DNA of 47,704 bases. Source: Acidobacteriota bacterium. GTDB taxonomy: Bacteria; Acidobacteriota; Terriglobia; Terriglobales; Acidobacteriaceae. Every line of letters begins with the position of its first letter. The stretch's first letter is position 1. The translations under genes and the position numbers were made by a program. The notes under the pieces are model-generated. The model was given only the letters and a program-made list of their open reading frames with translations. It did no database searches and was not told where the DNA came from. Shown here one piece after another: positions 1 to 8,688 of the stretch. The stretch is from assembly GCA_021792795.1 (NCBI GenBank), contig JAJYUB010000027.1:1-47704 (forward strand), read 5' to 3'.

Positions 1-71
1 AACTGGAAGCCGCCTACCATCAAGCCGACAAGGCCATCGAAAACATTGTTGACCTGTTACAAGCCGCCTGA
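1..71 (+). CDS. C-terminal fragment of an unidentified protein (cut by window edge)
   Basis: Only the last 22 codons are visible, reading LEAAYHQADKAIENIVDLLQ and then AA before a TGA at 69-71. The piece looks like an amphipathic helix. The TGA overlaps the ATG of the next gene by one base (TGATG), which suggests translational coupling and membership in the same transcription unit as the following two genes. The fragment is too short to assign a family. Confidence 0.6.
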   Translation, partial: LEAAYHQADKAIENIVDLLQAA

Positions 72-319
72 TGTACTTTGCATTGTTGAACTATTTTTGT
101 CTACAAATGAAGATTGAAGAATCTACTACAGCAACTCCGATATCCCAATCGGATTACATAAGCGGGGAGGCCGACAGCGACAGGCGGAGAAAATATCCCC
201 CTGAGCAAGGCCCAGAAGTTAATATCAATCTCCAAATACATATCTCAGCAGACGCGTCGTCCGATCAGATCGATCAAATCTTCGCGAGCATGTCTAAACA
301 CATCTATAAGCGGGACTGA
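71..319 (+). CDS. Small hypothetical protein, accessory cluster
   Basis: An 82-residue protein of unknown function. The middle (about residues 25-50) is polar and probably disordered, and the end (about 50-80) reads as a beta strand (VNINLQIHIS) followed by a helix (SDQIDQIFASMSKHIY). I recall similar tails in small uncharacterised proteins of accessory loci, but cannot name a family. The ATG at 71 has no clear Shine-Dalgarno sequence but overlaps the previous stop codon, so coupled initiation is likely; an internal ATG at 110 is an alternative. The next gene starts 4 bases after its stop. Codon use is less GC-rich than in the housekeeping genes that follow, which fits an acquired locus. Confidence 0.6.
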   Translation: MYFALLNYFCLQMKIEESTTATPISQSDYISGEADSDRRRKYPPEQGPEVNINLQIHISADASSDQIDQIFASMSKHIYKRD

Positions 320-323
320 CCCG

Positions 324-848
324 ATGCCCCTGCTCAGAGGACATAAGAAGATCATCAAGCTTGTCAAGGAACTGGCGGCCGATGCTCCCCGCAACTTCCT
401 TCCACCATCCGAGGGGACACGGCCAACGAGCGAGCATCTCCTGCCGTTCTCGCATGTACGCGGAACTCGCGGATACCTTGAACGGGTCGTAAATCAGATC
501 AATGGCTGTTATGAAAAAGGGTGGTTTGATGGATGCGCTGTAATGATGCGCCGCCTAATTGAAACTCTAATAATAGAGTGCTTTGAAAAGGCTGGTATTG
601 CCGACAAAATAATGGATGCAAAGACCGGGGAACTCCTTTATCTCAGAGATCTCATAGACAAGCTACTGCAAGAGAAAAACTGGAACTTGGGTAGGACTAC
701 CAAACAGGCATTACCGAAACTTAAGAACGTAGGCGATCAATCGGCGCATAGCAGGCGCTACAACGCCAATCGAGAAGACATCGACAAGCTTGCAAATGAC
801 TTTCGTGTAGTTTGTCAGGAATTGATCTACCTTGCCCGTCTCAAATGA
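324..848 (+). CDS. Hypothetical protein resembling DUF4145-type helical domains
   Basis: A 174-residue soluble protein, mostly helical. Its central part (about residues 50-150) has the pattern of DUF4145-like domains: GYLERVVNQINGCYEKGWFD, a run with paired arginines (MMRRLIETLI), and a late GDQSAHSRRY segment. Such domains occur in accessory and restriction- or defence-associated proteins, but this match is from memory and weak. It follows the 82-aa gene by 4 bases and is likely co-transcribed with it. AT-rich codons (ATA, TTA, AGA) set it apart from neighbours such as aconitase, suggesting horizontal acquisition. No catalytic motif is visible. Confidence 0.6.
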   Translation: MPLLRGHKKIIKLVKELAADAPRNFLPPSEGTRPTSEHLLPFSHVRGTRGYLERVVNQINGCYEKGWFDGCAVMMRRLIETLIIECFEKAGIADKIMDAKTGELLYLRDLIDKLLQEKNWNLGRTTKQALPKLKNVGDQSAHSRRYNANREDIDKLANDFRVVCQELIYLARLK

Positions 849-1056
849 GACGCTCTTGTTAGGATGGGGCACCCCGAACGGACACCGCGAGCCGCTTTCC
901 TTTCCGTCACTAACGGCGGTAGCATAGAGGCAGGCTGCGACAGGCTGCCGGAACGCTATGCTATTCGTACCCAAAATCATCTTCCTCAAACGCTGGCACC
1001 GCGGGAAACCGGACCGCGGCTAGGGGCCGCCTTTCTCCAAGACCACCCCAGAGGCC
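849..1056. other. Non-coding boundary between accessory cluster and acnA
   Basis: No convincing gene is seen. A short stem (GCGGC at 1016-1020, GCCGC at 1026-1030, followed by CTTTCT) could be a weak terminator. The short ORFs here have no recognisable family and no good ribosome-binding site. Confidence 0.4.
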
Positions 1057-1178
1057 GTCATTCTGAGCCCTTCGGCTTCGCTCAGGGTAAACTTCGCGAA
1101 ATCCAGAGAATCTTCGCATAGCCATGACCGTCTGGATTCTTCACTTCGTCCGCCTCGGCGGACTACATTCAGAATGAC
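1057..1178. repeat. Short interspersed element with 10-bp terminal inverted repeats, copy 1
   Basis: The 122-bp stretch begins with GTCATTCTGA (1057-1066) and ends with its exact reverse complement TCAGAATGAC (1169-1178). An internal segment near 1128-1143 (GTCTGGATTCTTCACT) recurs in reverse complement in the second copy at 4159-4266. The element ends 39 bases before the acnA start codon, so the acnA promoter may lie within it. It has no coding capacity. A MITE-like or REP-like intergenic element is the likeliest explanation. Confidence 0.7.
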
Positions 1179-1217
1179 AAGCAATTGCTTCGCAGAACAA
1201 TATAGAGGAGCCACGGT

Positions 1218-4022
1218 ATGAACAGTTTTGGCAGCCGGTCGGAGTTGAAATCCGGCAATCGCACATACGAGATTTTCAAACTGAGCGCGCTGGCGCAGCA
1301 TGGCGTTTCGCTCGCAAGCCTGCCGTACTCGCTGCGGATTCTGCTTGAGAATCTGCTGCGCCATGAAGACGGAAAAAGCGTCACCGCCGAGGACATTGAG
1401 TTTCTGGCGAAGTGGGACGCGAAGGCCGAGCCCTCACGAGAAATTGCCTACATGCCGGCGCGTGTCCTGATGCAGGACTTTACCGGCGTGCCCGCCGTGG
1501 TGGACTTGGCAGCGATGCGGGATGCCATGCGCTCGCTGGGCGGCGATCCGGAAAAGATCAATCCATTGCAGCCGGCGGAGCTGGTGATCGACCACTCGGT
1601 GCAGGTAGACCAATACGGCACCAGCGATTCGTATCAAATCAATTCGCTGATGGAGTATCAGCGCAACGTGGAGCGGTATGCGTTTTTGAAGTGGGGCCAG
1701 ACGGCGTTCCATAATTTTTCCGCTGTGCCGCCGGGCATGGGCATCTGCCACCAGGTGAACCTGGAATACCTGGCGCGGGTGGTGTTCACCACGCAACCGG
1801 ACGCGGAGGGTGTCGTACAGGCCTATCCCGACACGGTGGTTGGCACGGACTCCCACACCACGATGATCAACGGCCTGGGCGTGCTGGGCTGGGGCGTCGG
1901 CGGCATTGAGGCCGAGGCGGCGATGCTGGGCCAGCCAGTGTCCATGCTGGTGCCGCAGGTGGTTGGATTCAAGCTGGAGGGCAAACTGCGCGAAGGCACC
2001 ACGGCGACCGATCTAGTGTTGACCGTGACGGAGATGCTGCGCAAGCACGGCGTCGTCGGAAAATTCGTGGAGTTCTACGGGCCCGGCATCAGCGAGCTAT
2101 CGCTGGCCGACCGCGCCACTATTGGCAACATGGCGCCGGAATATGGCGCGACCTGCGGCATTTTTCCAGTGGACGCGGAAACGTTGCGCTATCTGAAACT
2201 GACGGGGCGGACCGAGGAGCAGATTGCGCTGGTCGAGGCGTACTACAAGGAGCAGGGGCTGTTCCACACGCCGGATGCGCCGGAGGCGAAGTATTCCGCG
2301 ACGTTGTCGCTCGACCTGGCCACGGTGGAGCCGAGCGTGGCTGGACCGAAGCGTCCGCAGGACCGGGTGCGGCTGAGCGATGCCGCAACCAGCTTCAAGA
2401 AGCAGTTGCCGGCGCTGAAAGGTCCGAGCGCCAATGCGAATGCGGAACGGCAAGTGCAGCGCTGGAATGGGGAGGGCGGTCATCCGTCGGCGAATGGAAA
2501 TGGCAACAACAATGCCAAGGGGGCTTTGGAGCCGGGCCATGCGGCGTCGATTCACGATCGCTTTGGTGTCGACGTGGACCAATATCTGGACCATGGCTCG
2601 ATTGTGATTGCGGCGATTACAAGCTGCACGAACACGTCGAACCCATCGGTGATGTTGGCGGCGGGCCTGCTGGCGAAGAAGGCGGTGGAAAAAGGACTGA
2701 GCGTTCCGCCGTGGGTGAAGAGTTCGCTGGCGCCGGGTTCGCGCGTTGTTGCCGATTATTACAACAAGGCAGGGCTGACGAAGTATCTCGACGCGCTGCG
2801 ATTCAACATTGTGGGCTATGGCTGCACGACGTGCATTGGCAACTCCGGCCCGCTGCCGCCGGACGTGACCAAGGCGATCGACGATCATGGCCTGGTGGCG
2901 GTGTCGGTGTTGAGCGGCAATCGAAATTTTGAAGGCCGCATCAATTCGGATGTGCGAGCGAATTATCTGATGTCGCCGCCGCTGGTGGTTGCGTATGCGT
3001 TGGCGGGCAGGATCGATCACGACTTCGAGCATGATGCGCTAGGCAAAGATAAACAGGGCCAGCCGGTGTATCTGCGGGACATTTGGCCGTCGCAGCAGGA
3101 AGTGCAGAGTACGCTGGCCAGTTCGATCGACTCGACGATGTTTCGCAAACAGTATGCAACGGTGAGCGATGGCGACAGCCACTGGCAGAAGCTGAAGTTT
3201 CCAACCGGCAACACCTATGGCTGGGAGTCGGATTCGACCTACATCCGCAAAGCGCCTTACTTCGACGGCATGAAAGCCACGCCGACGACGGTGGAAGACA
3301 TCCACGGCGCGCGCGTGCTGGCGGTGCTGGGCGACAGCGTGACGACGGACCATATTTCTCCGGCAGGCTCCATCAAACTGAACGGTCCGGCGGGGAAGTA
3401 CCTGACGGAGCATGGAGTGAAGCCTGCCGACTTTAACAGCTACGGATCGCGGCGCGGCAACCATGAGGTGATGGTGCGCGGAACGTTTGCGAACGTTCGG
3501 CTGCGCAACAAGCTGGCGCCTGGAACGGAGGGCGGCGTGACACGGCTGCTACCGGAAGGCGAGCCGATGAGCATCTTCGACGCATCCGTGCGGTATGCGG
3601 AGCGGAAGACGCCGCTGATTATTCTGGCCGGTAAGGAGTACGGTTCGGGATCGAGCCGCGATTGGGCGGCGAAGGGACCGAAGCTGCTGGGCGTAGGCGC
3701 GGTGATCGCGGAAAGCTTCGAGAGAATTCATCGCTCGAACCTGGTGGGCATGGGGATCTTGCCGCTGCAATTTGAGGCGGGTGAAAATGCCGAATCGCTG
3801 GGCCTGACCGGGGAAGAGGTCTACAACATTCCCGGATTGCACGCGATGCTGGAGGCGAAGTTTGCCAACGGCCGCAAGCTGACTGTGCAAGCGAAGAGCG
3901 CCGACGGCAAGACGAAGGAGTTTACGGCGACGGCGCGCATCGATACTCCGCAGGAAATTCTCTATTACCAGCACGGCGGGATTCTGCTGTACGTGCTGCG
4001 ACAACTGGCAGGGAAGGCGTAG
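1218..4022 (+). CDS. acnA: Aconitate hydratase (AcnA type)
   Basis: Catalyses citrate-isocitrate interconversion in the TCA cycle with a [4Fe-4S] cluster, in the cytoplasm. The three cluster cysteines are visible: Cys470 in [10 protein letters not shown], and Cys536 and Cys539 in [11 protein letters not shown]. Their spacing (66 and 3) is that of the AcnA/IRP family. The substrate-binding [12 protein letters not shown] motif lies in the C-terminal swivel domain. At 934 residues the protein is somewhat longer than typical AcnA (about 890). The excess includes a low-complexity linker rich in Asn, Gly and Ala at about residues 395-440, just before the domain carrying Cys470. The ATG at 1218 has GAGGAG about 8 bases upstream. 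The gene is monocistronic, bounded by a strong terminator and by paired short repeats. Confidence 0.97.
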   Translation: MNSFGSRSELKSGNRTYEIFKLSALAQHGVSLASLPYSLRILLENLLRHEDGKSVTAEDIEFLAKWDAKAEPSREIAYMPARVLMQDFTGVPAVVDLAAMRDAMRSLGGDPEKINPLQPAELVIDHSVQVDQYGTSDSYQINSLMEYQRNVERYAFLKWGQTAFHNFSAVPPGMGICHQVNLEYLARVVFTTQPDAEGVVQAYPDTVVGTDSHTTMINGLGVLGWGVGGIEAEAAMLGQPVSMLVPQVVGFKLEGKLREGTTATDLVLTVTEMLRKHGVVGKFVEFYGPGISELSLADRATIGNMAPEYGATCGIFPVDAETLRYLKLTGRTEEQIALVEAYYKEQGLFHTPDAPEAKYSATLSLDLATVEPSVAGPKRPQDRVRLSDAATSFKKQLPALKGPSANANAERQVQRWNGEGGHPSANGNGNNNAKGALEPGHAASIHDRFGVDVDQYLDHGSIVIAAITSCTNTSNPSVMLAAGLLAKKAVEKGLSVPPWVKSSLAPGSRVVADYYNKAGLTKYLDALRFNIVGYGCTTCIGNSGPLPPDVTKAIDDHGLVAVSVLSGNRNFEGRINSDVRANYLMSPPLVVAYALAGRIDHDFEHDALGKDKQGQPVYLRDIWPSQQEVQSTLASSIDSTMFRKQYATVSDGDSHWQKLKFPTGNTYGWESDSTYIRKAPYFDGMKATPTTVEDIHGARVLAVLGDSVTTDHISPAGSIKLNGPAGKYLTEHGVKPADFNSYGSRRGNHEVMVRGTFANVRLRNKLAPGTEGGVTRLLPEGEPMSIFDASVRYAERKTPLIILAGKEYGSGSSRDWAAKGPKLLGVGAVIAESFERIHRSNLVGMGILPLQFEAGENAESLGLTGEEVYNIPGLHAMLEAKFANGRKLTVQAKSADGKTKEFTATARIDTPQEILYYQHGGILLYVLRQLAGKA

Positions 4023-4038
4023 GTTTCAGCGATGCGTA

Positions 4039-4069
4039 CAAAAGGCCCGGCGCAATCCGGGCCTTTTTT
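4039..4069 (+). terminator. Rho-independent terminator of acnA
   Basis: A perfect stem of AAAAGGCCCGG (4040-4050) with CCGGGCCTTTT, loop CGCAAT, followed by further Ts. It begins 17 bases after the acnA stop. Confidence 0.9.
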
Positions 4070-4158
4070 GCGCTTACAGCCATGCCCAGGCCGTTGTATC
4101 GTAGGGGAACCTGCTTCTGGAGCGGATCGATGGCTCGTGTAGCCAGATTCCAAATGGA

Positions 4159-4266
4159 GTCATTCTGAATGGAGGTCGCCCGGCGACAGGAGTGAAGAAT
4201 CCAGACCATGCGCGCCTAGTACGTACCGTCATTACATTCAGGATTCTTCTCTTCGCTCAGAATGAC
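4159..4266. repeat. Short interspersed element with 10-bp terminal inverted repeats, copy 2
   Basis: A 108-bp stretch with the same exact termini as copy 1: GTCATTCTGA at 4159-4168 and TCAGAATGAC at 4257-4266. The internal AGTGAAGAATCCAGAC (about 4191-4206) is the reverse complement of the internal block of copy 1, so the two copies are in opposite orientation around acnA. It also has a second internal GGATTCTTC (about 4241-4249). There is no ORF of its own. Confidence 0.7.
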
Positions 4267-4314
4267 TCATCCCCAAAATGATTACACCAACTGTAAATCC
4301 GCATTGACTTCTTG

Positions 4315-5507
4315 ATGCCAGCCCCTTCAACATCGCGTGTCACGCCGAAGACATCTCCTTCAGAATCGAAGGGACATCGATGGCATTTGCGACGGATCAC
4401 TTCGGATGGGTCCTGGATCCCCGAGATCGATGGATTGCGTTTTGTCGCGATCAGTTCCGTCGTGCTGTATCACGTCTTCGCGCAGTTGCTGATGAAGAGT
4501 GGGCAGCCCGTTGCGGTGCAAGCCCGGTACGCGTTGCTGGGCACAGCCGTCGGGAATGGCGACCGGGGAGTGCGGCTTTTTTTGTCATCAGCGGATTTAT
4601 TCTCGGCATGGGGTTCGCGCGCCAGCATTTGCGCCTTGGCAAGCCGGTCAGCCTGAGGAAGTATTTTCTGCGCCGTGTTACCCGGCTTGAACCGCCCTAT
4701 ATCCTGAACCTTGTTTTCTGCGCATTGGTCGCCTTCTTTTACTACCATCAGGCGCTGGGGTATATGGTTCCTCACCTGTTGGCAAGCATCCTGTACCAGC
4801 ACAATCTGGTCTATCGCACCCCCAGCGCCATCAATGGCGTTACGTGGAGCCTGGAAGTTGAAATTCAGTTCTACATTCTCGCTCCGTTGATTTCACTCTT
4901 GTTTCGGATATCCAGCGTTTGGGCGCGGCGTTCGGTCTTCCTGGGTTTGATTGCCATCATTGGAGTCGCGCAAATATTACTTCATGCCAACGCGACCGTT
5001 GCCGCCCTGACCATCGTCTTTTACATGCAATATTTCCTTGCGGGGATGCTACTGACGGACCTGTACTTGACGGTGCGTCCGCGCGTTCGGACCCATTGGG
5101 CATGGGACATTCTGAGCCTATGCGGCTGGCCGGCCGTTTTTCTGGTATCGCGAGACTTTCTCTGGTTTCACGCGATTTTGCCGTTCCTGATTATGCCTCT
5201 GTACATTGCGGCATTCCAGGGAGTGGCATTTCGAGCTTTCTTCAGCAATCTTTGGATCGCCACCATCGGCGGCATGTGTTATTCGATTTATCTCTGGCAT
5301 TTTTTTACTATTGGAGTGTTTTTCAAACTGACGCGACACTTGATTATGTTCCACGATTTTTTGTTGAACTTCAGTTTGCAGATTCTTGCGTTGGGGATTC
5401 CTATTGCCACGGTCAGTGTGCTCGCTTTTGCGTTGATCGAACGGCCGTGCATGGATCCGGCGTGGCCGCGGAAGCTTTGGCAATTCCTGAGGCACAAGGC
5501 CGCATAG
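4315..5507 (+). pseudogene. Acyltransferase 3 family membrane protein, frameshifted at a T7 run
   Basis: An integral membrane acyltransferase of the OafA/YrhL type (acyltransferase 3), which typically O-acylates surface polysaccharides or other envelope substrates. The N-terminal part, with the hallmark IDGLRFVAISSVVLYHVF, reads from ATG 4315 (a TTG at 4312 precedes it). The rest (FFVISGFILGMGFARQ onward, including the family NGVTWSLEVEIQFY motif and about eight further hydrophobic segments) lies in another frame. The change of frame falls in a run of seven Ts at 4577-4583. Rereading one T, or an eighth T, would give an uninterrupted protein of about 397 residues. All downstream motifs are intact, so this may be a recent mutation, a sequencing error, or true -1 or transcriptional slippage. 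It stands alone between acnA and a convergent small gene. Confidence 0.85.
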
Positions 5508-5522
5508 CGGCGTCGAGCAATG

Positions 5523-5573
5523 TAAAAGGGCCTGGAGGAATCCAAGCCCTGAGTGTCGAAACTTTGTTTTTTG
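5523..5573 (+). terminator. Possible terminator after the acyltransferase gene
   Basis: An imperfect stem AGGGCCTGGA / TCCAAGCCCT (9 of 10 pairs) begins about 20 bases after the stop, with TTTGTTTTTT some 17 bases further on. The distance to the T-run makes this only a moderate candidate. Confidence 0.4.
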
Positions 5574-5575
5574 GC

Positions 5576-5791
5576 CTAGATTCCGACGCCATACTCCACG
5601 TTATTGCTGCTGCTGCTGTTGTCGCCGGCGTGGGAGTAGAAATCCAAAGGGGTGCGATGGTTCATCCGATAGCGGGCGCGAAGATTTCGCCCAATATAGA
5701 TGCCGACGGCCACTGCTCCGGTCGCCACGGAAGCCCAGCCGACAATGCGTACCCAAGGTTTCTTTGCCAAACATGCATTTAATTTCATCAT
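5576..5791 (-). CDS. Small membrane-anchored hypothetical protein
   Basis: From ATG 5791 this is a 71-residue protein with one hydrophobic segment (about residues 13-33, WVRIVGWASVATGAVAVGIY) followed by basic residues and a hydrophilic tail with TPLDFYSHAGD, a Ser/Asn run, and a terminal EYGVGI. The layout suggests a single-pass inner-membrane protein. A longer version from ATG 5857 (93 aa) is possible; the shorter start is preferred because the hydrophobic part then sits near the N-terminus, but no strong Shine-Dalgarno decides it. It is downstream of the deaminase gene on the same strand. No function can be assigned. Confidence 0.5.
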   Translation of the reverse strand: MMKLNACLAKKPWVRIVGWASVATGAVAVGIYIGRNLRARYRMNHRTPLDFYSHAGDNSSSSNNVEYGVGI

Positions 5792-5976
5792 TTCTTCCGG
5801 CCCAACCTTCCTTTGAGGCTGCTCCCGCCTGGCCAATTCCAAGCTCAGACCCTGCATGCCAAAATCTTACCGCAAAACTGTTTCGTATGGAGTGTTCATC
5901 GGTGAAGATTCGGAAAATAGGTGCTTACTTTGGTACATGGGCGAAACTCATGCAAAAGGTTGGATGGCCGACGCGT

Positions 5977-7026
5977 CTATTTTTCCAGGGGCGATGGATA
6001 TTGCTCCACGCGCTGTAGCAGTTCCAATTTTTTACCGGGCGGCAGAAAACTGGCTTCGATCGAATTTCCCGCCAACTCGCGCAGATGTTCCAGTGCCAGG
6101 TGAAACTCCGTATGCGCCAGGCAATATTCCGCGCAAAGATCGCTGCCGAACAGCGCCGGGTCGTCCGAGTTGAGCGTCACCATCAATCCATTTTCAAAAT
6201 AATTGCGGACGGGATGGTCTTCCAAACGGGCGCAACAGCCGGTACGCAGGTTGCTGGTGATGCAAATCTCGACAGGGACCTGTCTGGTGGCCAGGACTTC
6301 CACCAGATCGTCGTCGCGCCCAGCCGTGAGCGCGTGGCCGATTCGTTCCGCGCCGATGTTCAGGGCCGACCAGATGCCCTCCGGTCCTACGGTTTCTCCG
6401 GCGTGGGCGGTGAGATGCAGGCCATTTTTTTTGGCTTCGGCGTAGAGTTCGCGAAAGGGCCCGGCCCCGGTGCGGCGCTCGTCTCCGCCAATGCCGATGC
6501 CGATGATGGAAGGGTGCTGCTGCTTCAATTCCGCGGCCTTATTAAATACGCGCGCGGCTTCTTCAGGGCCGAAGTGGCGCACGGCGTCGAAGATCCAAAC
6601 CACAGAAACGCCAAATTCCCGCTCGCCGCGAATCCGGCCGCGTTCCATGCCTTCAAACAGCGGCTCGAATTCAATGCGCCGCCAATAGTAGACGACGCCG
6701 ACAGAGACATAGACTTCGGCGTGGACGACTCCCTGGGCGGCCAGCGCTTCGATCATGCGATAGGCGGTGAGCTCATAGTCGTCCGGCGTGCGCAGCCTCT
6801 CGGTAATCGCTTTGAAGGCCAGCATGAATCCGGTGAAGTCTTTGTATTGGTAGAGAGCGCGGGCAGCGTCGAGCGTGAGCGGCGCTGCGTTCTTGTGCCG
6901 GCTCAATTCGACCAATGTTTCCGGCGCGATGGTGCCTTCCAGGTGCAAATGCAGCTCCGCCTTGGGGAGATGTCGAATCCACGATTGCGTGTCGAAGGTA
7001 CGGACGGATTTGACTTTCGCGGACAT
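5977..7026 (-). CDS. add: Adenosine deaminase-family hydrolase
   Basis: A 349-residue metal-dependent amidohydrolase of the adenosine/AMP deaminase superfamily, which hydrolyses an adenine-type amino group to give the inosine-type product. Metal ligands are visible as His26 and His28 in KAELHLHLEG near the N-terminus, then HAGE in the middle, and NSDDP near the C-terminus with the catalytic Asp pair. The start at ATG 7026 overlaps the TGA of the permease gene (TGATG), so translation is probably coupled. The open frame extends further upstream but that part is the shadow of the permease. The alternative function is aminodeoxyfutalosine deaminase of the futalosine menaquinone pathway, which has the same motifs; no other menaquinone gene is nearby to support it. 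The coupled transporter hints at import and use of a nitrogenous substrate. Confidence 0.9.
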   Translation of the reverse strand: MSAKVKSVRTFDTQSWIRHLPKAELHLHLEGTIAPETLVELSRHKNAAPLTLDAARALYQYKDFTGFMLAFKAITERLRTPDDYELTAYRMIEALAAQGVVHAEVYVSVGVVYYWRRIEFEPLFEGMERGRIRGEREFGVSVVWIFDAVRHFGPEEAARVFNKAAELKQQHPSIIGIGIGGDERRTGAGPFRELYAEAKKNGLHLTAHAGETVGPEGIWSALNIGAERIGHALTAGRDDDLVEVLATRQVPVEICITSNLRTGCCARLEDHPVRNYFENGLMVTLNSDDPALFGSDLCAEYCLAHTEFHLALEHLRELAGNSIEASFLPPGKKLELLQRVEQYPSPLEK

Positions 7027-8588
7027 CAGGAATCGATCCGCTTGGCGGAGGCAAATTCGCTGCGAAAACGGCTGTAGAAGAAGTAGATGAGCAGGCCGAT
7101 GGCCAGCCAGATAAAAAAGCTGACCCAGGTGAGCATGGGCAAGCCCAGCATGAGCAGCAGGCAGAAGAACATGCTGAGCAACGGGATGACGGGGCCGCCG
7201 GGACAGCGAAAGGCGCGGTGACGGTCGGGATCCTTGTAGCGCAGAATGATGACTCCCGCGGAGACCAGCACAAAGGCAAACAGCGTGCCGATGTTGGAGA
7301 GGTCGGCGAAGGTGCCAATGTCCAGCAGTCCGGAGGGCAGGCCGACAAAGAGACCGGCAATCCAGGTGGCGGCAGCGGGGGTACGGAAGCGCGGATGCAC
7401 CCGACTGAACAACGCGGGCAGCAGTCCGTCCCGCGACATGGCGAACCAGACCCGCGCCTGACCGATCTGAAAGACCAGGATGGAGGAGATCATCCCCAGC
7501 AGCGCGCCAAATAACACCACCAACTGCACCCAATGCAGCGTTTCGTTGTGGTTTTCGAGGTAGAGCCGGCGCAGTGTGTTCACCACCGGCGCGGCATCCT
7601 CCGTCAGCAATTGCCAATGCACCAGGCCGGTCAGCACCAGGGCGACGCTGACGTAGAGAATGGTGGCGACGACCAGCGTGGCGATGATGCCGATGGGGAC
7701 ATCGCGCTGCGGATTCTTGCATTCTTCGGCTGCGGTGGAAACGGAGTCGAAACCGATATATGTAAAGAAAATGATGGAGCCGCCAGTCAGCACCCCGGAC
7801 CAGCCATTGGGGTAAAAGGGACGCCAGTTGGAGGCGTGGATGAACTGGGAGCCGATGATGACGAACAACAGGACGGCGCCGATCTTGAGCAGCACCATGA
7901 TGTTATTGGTTTCCGCAGATTCGCGGATGCCGCGGACAAGAACTACGGTCAACAACATGACGATCAGAAACGCAGGGACGTTAAAGCCGAAATGCCAGCC
8001 GGGCGCGTAGAGGGCGTGGCCGCTCAGATCTTGCAGTCCGCTGGGTAGATAGGCGGGAGATATCCAGCGCAATGCCGGATGGATTCCGAACCAGTCCATC
8101 AGGGCCACCACGTGCGCGGCAAAACCAACGCTGACAGCCATGTTGGAGAAGGCGTATTCCAGAATCAAGTCCCAGCCAATGATCCAGGCCACCAGTTCTC
8201 CCATGGTGACGTAGGTGTAGGTGTAGGCGCTGCCGGCGATCGGGATCATGGAGGCCAGCTCGGCATAGCAGAGGCCGGTAAATCCGCAGACGATGGCCAC
8301 CAGCAACAGCGAAACCGCCAGCGCCGGACCCGCGCCGGGACGGCCCAGCATCGCCGTGTGACGCACCAGATAATCCAGCACGGGCGTGTTGAGGATCGAG
8401 GAGGCGTCGAAGCGTTGCCCGGCAATCGCCGTGCCGATGACGGTAAAAATGCCGGAGCCGATGACCGCGCCAATGCCCAGCGCCGTCAGCGACAAAGGGC
8501 CCAGCGTTTTCTTCAGACTATGTTCGGGCTCTTCCGAGTCGTGGATCAGCTTGTCGATGGATTTGGTGGCGAAGATCTGTTTTGACAG
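7026..8588 (-). CDS. APC-family amino acid permease (CAT type), probable CTG start
   Basis: An inner-membrane amino-acid permease of the cationic amino acid transporter branch of the APC superfamily. About 12 hydrophobic segments are visible, with the family GIGAVIGSGIFTVIG signature in TM1. The first conventional start (TTG 8495) would lie just before TM1 and cut off the N-terminus. The frame continues upstream with a typical family leader (QIFATKSIDKLIHDSEEPEH) up to an in-frame stop, without any ATG, GTG or TTG. A CTG at 8588-8586 has AGGAG 8 bases ahead, which would give a 520-residue protein of normal family length. I therefore infer a CTG start. The stop codon overlaps the start of the deaminase gene. 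Confidence 0.9.
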   Translation of the reverse strand: MSKQIFATKSIDKLIHDSEEPEHSLKKTLGPLSLTALGIGAVIGSGIFTVIGTAIAGQRFDASSILNTPVLDYLVRHTAMLGRPGAGPALAVSLLLVAIVCGFTGLCYAELASMIPIAGSAYTYTYVTMGELVAWIIGWDLILEYAFSNMAVSVGFAAHVVALMDWFGIHPALRWISPAYLPSGLQDLSGHALYAPGWHFGFNVPAFLIVMLLTVVLVRGIRESAETNNIMVLLKIGAVLLFVIIGSQFIHASNWRPFYPNGWSGVLTGGSIIFFTYIGFDSVSTAAEECKNPQRDVPIGIIATLVVATILYVSVALVLTGLVHWQLLTEDAAPVVNTLRRLYLENHNETLHWVQLVVLFGALLGMISSILVFQIGQARVWFAMSRDGLLPALFSRVHPRFRTPAAATWIAGLFVGLPSGLLDIGTFADLSNIGTLFAFVLVSAGVIILRYKDPDRHRAFRCPGGPVIPLLSMFFCLLLMLGLPMLTWVSFFIWLAIGLLIYFFYSRFRSEFASAKRIDS

Positions 8589-8637
8589 GGTCTTGGCTCC
8601 TGAAATTGCATTTCGCTCAATCCATCATTCGAGTCGT

Positions 8638-8661
8638 CCGGGCCGTTGGTGGATGGCCCGG
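8638..8661. other. Stem-loop in the leader of the permease gene
   Basis: CCGGGCC (8638-8644) pairs with GGCCCGG (8655-8661) across a 10-base loop. It lies between the stop of the 51-aa gene and the CTG start of the permease. No T-run follows on either strand, so it is not a typical terminator; it could be an RNA processing or leader structure. Confidence 0.35.
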
Positions 8662-8688
8662 CGAAGGATGACAAGTCCATTGCTGCTG

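Noticed and set aside
2097-3032. 311-codon open frame on the minus strand inside acnA
   Set aside because: It lies wholly within a clearly coding plus-strand gene; its composition (Arg- and His-rich) is that of a GC-driven antisense frame.
5603-5622. Run of TGCTGCTGCTGCTGTTG-like triplets
   Set aside because: It is explained by a Ser/Asn run in the small minus-strand membrane protein and not by an independent repeat.
7027-7722. Upstream extension of the deaminase reading frame
   Set aside because: The region is fully occupied by the permease in another frame; the deaminase begins at ATG 7026 with correct family N-terminus.
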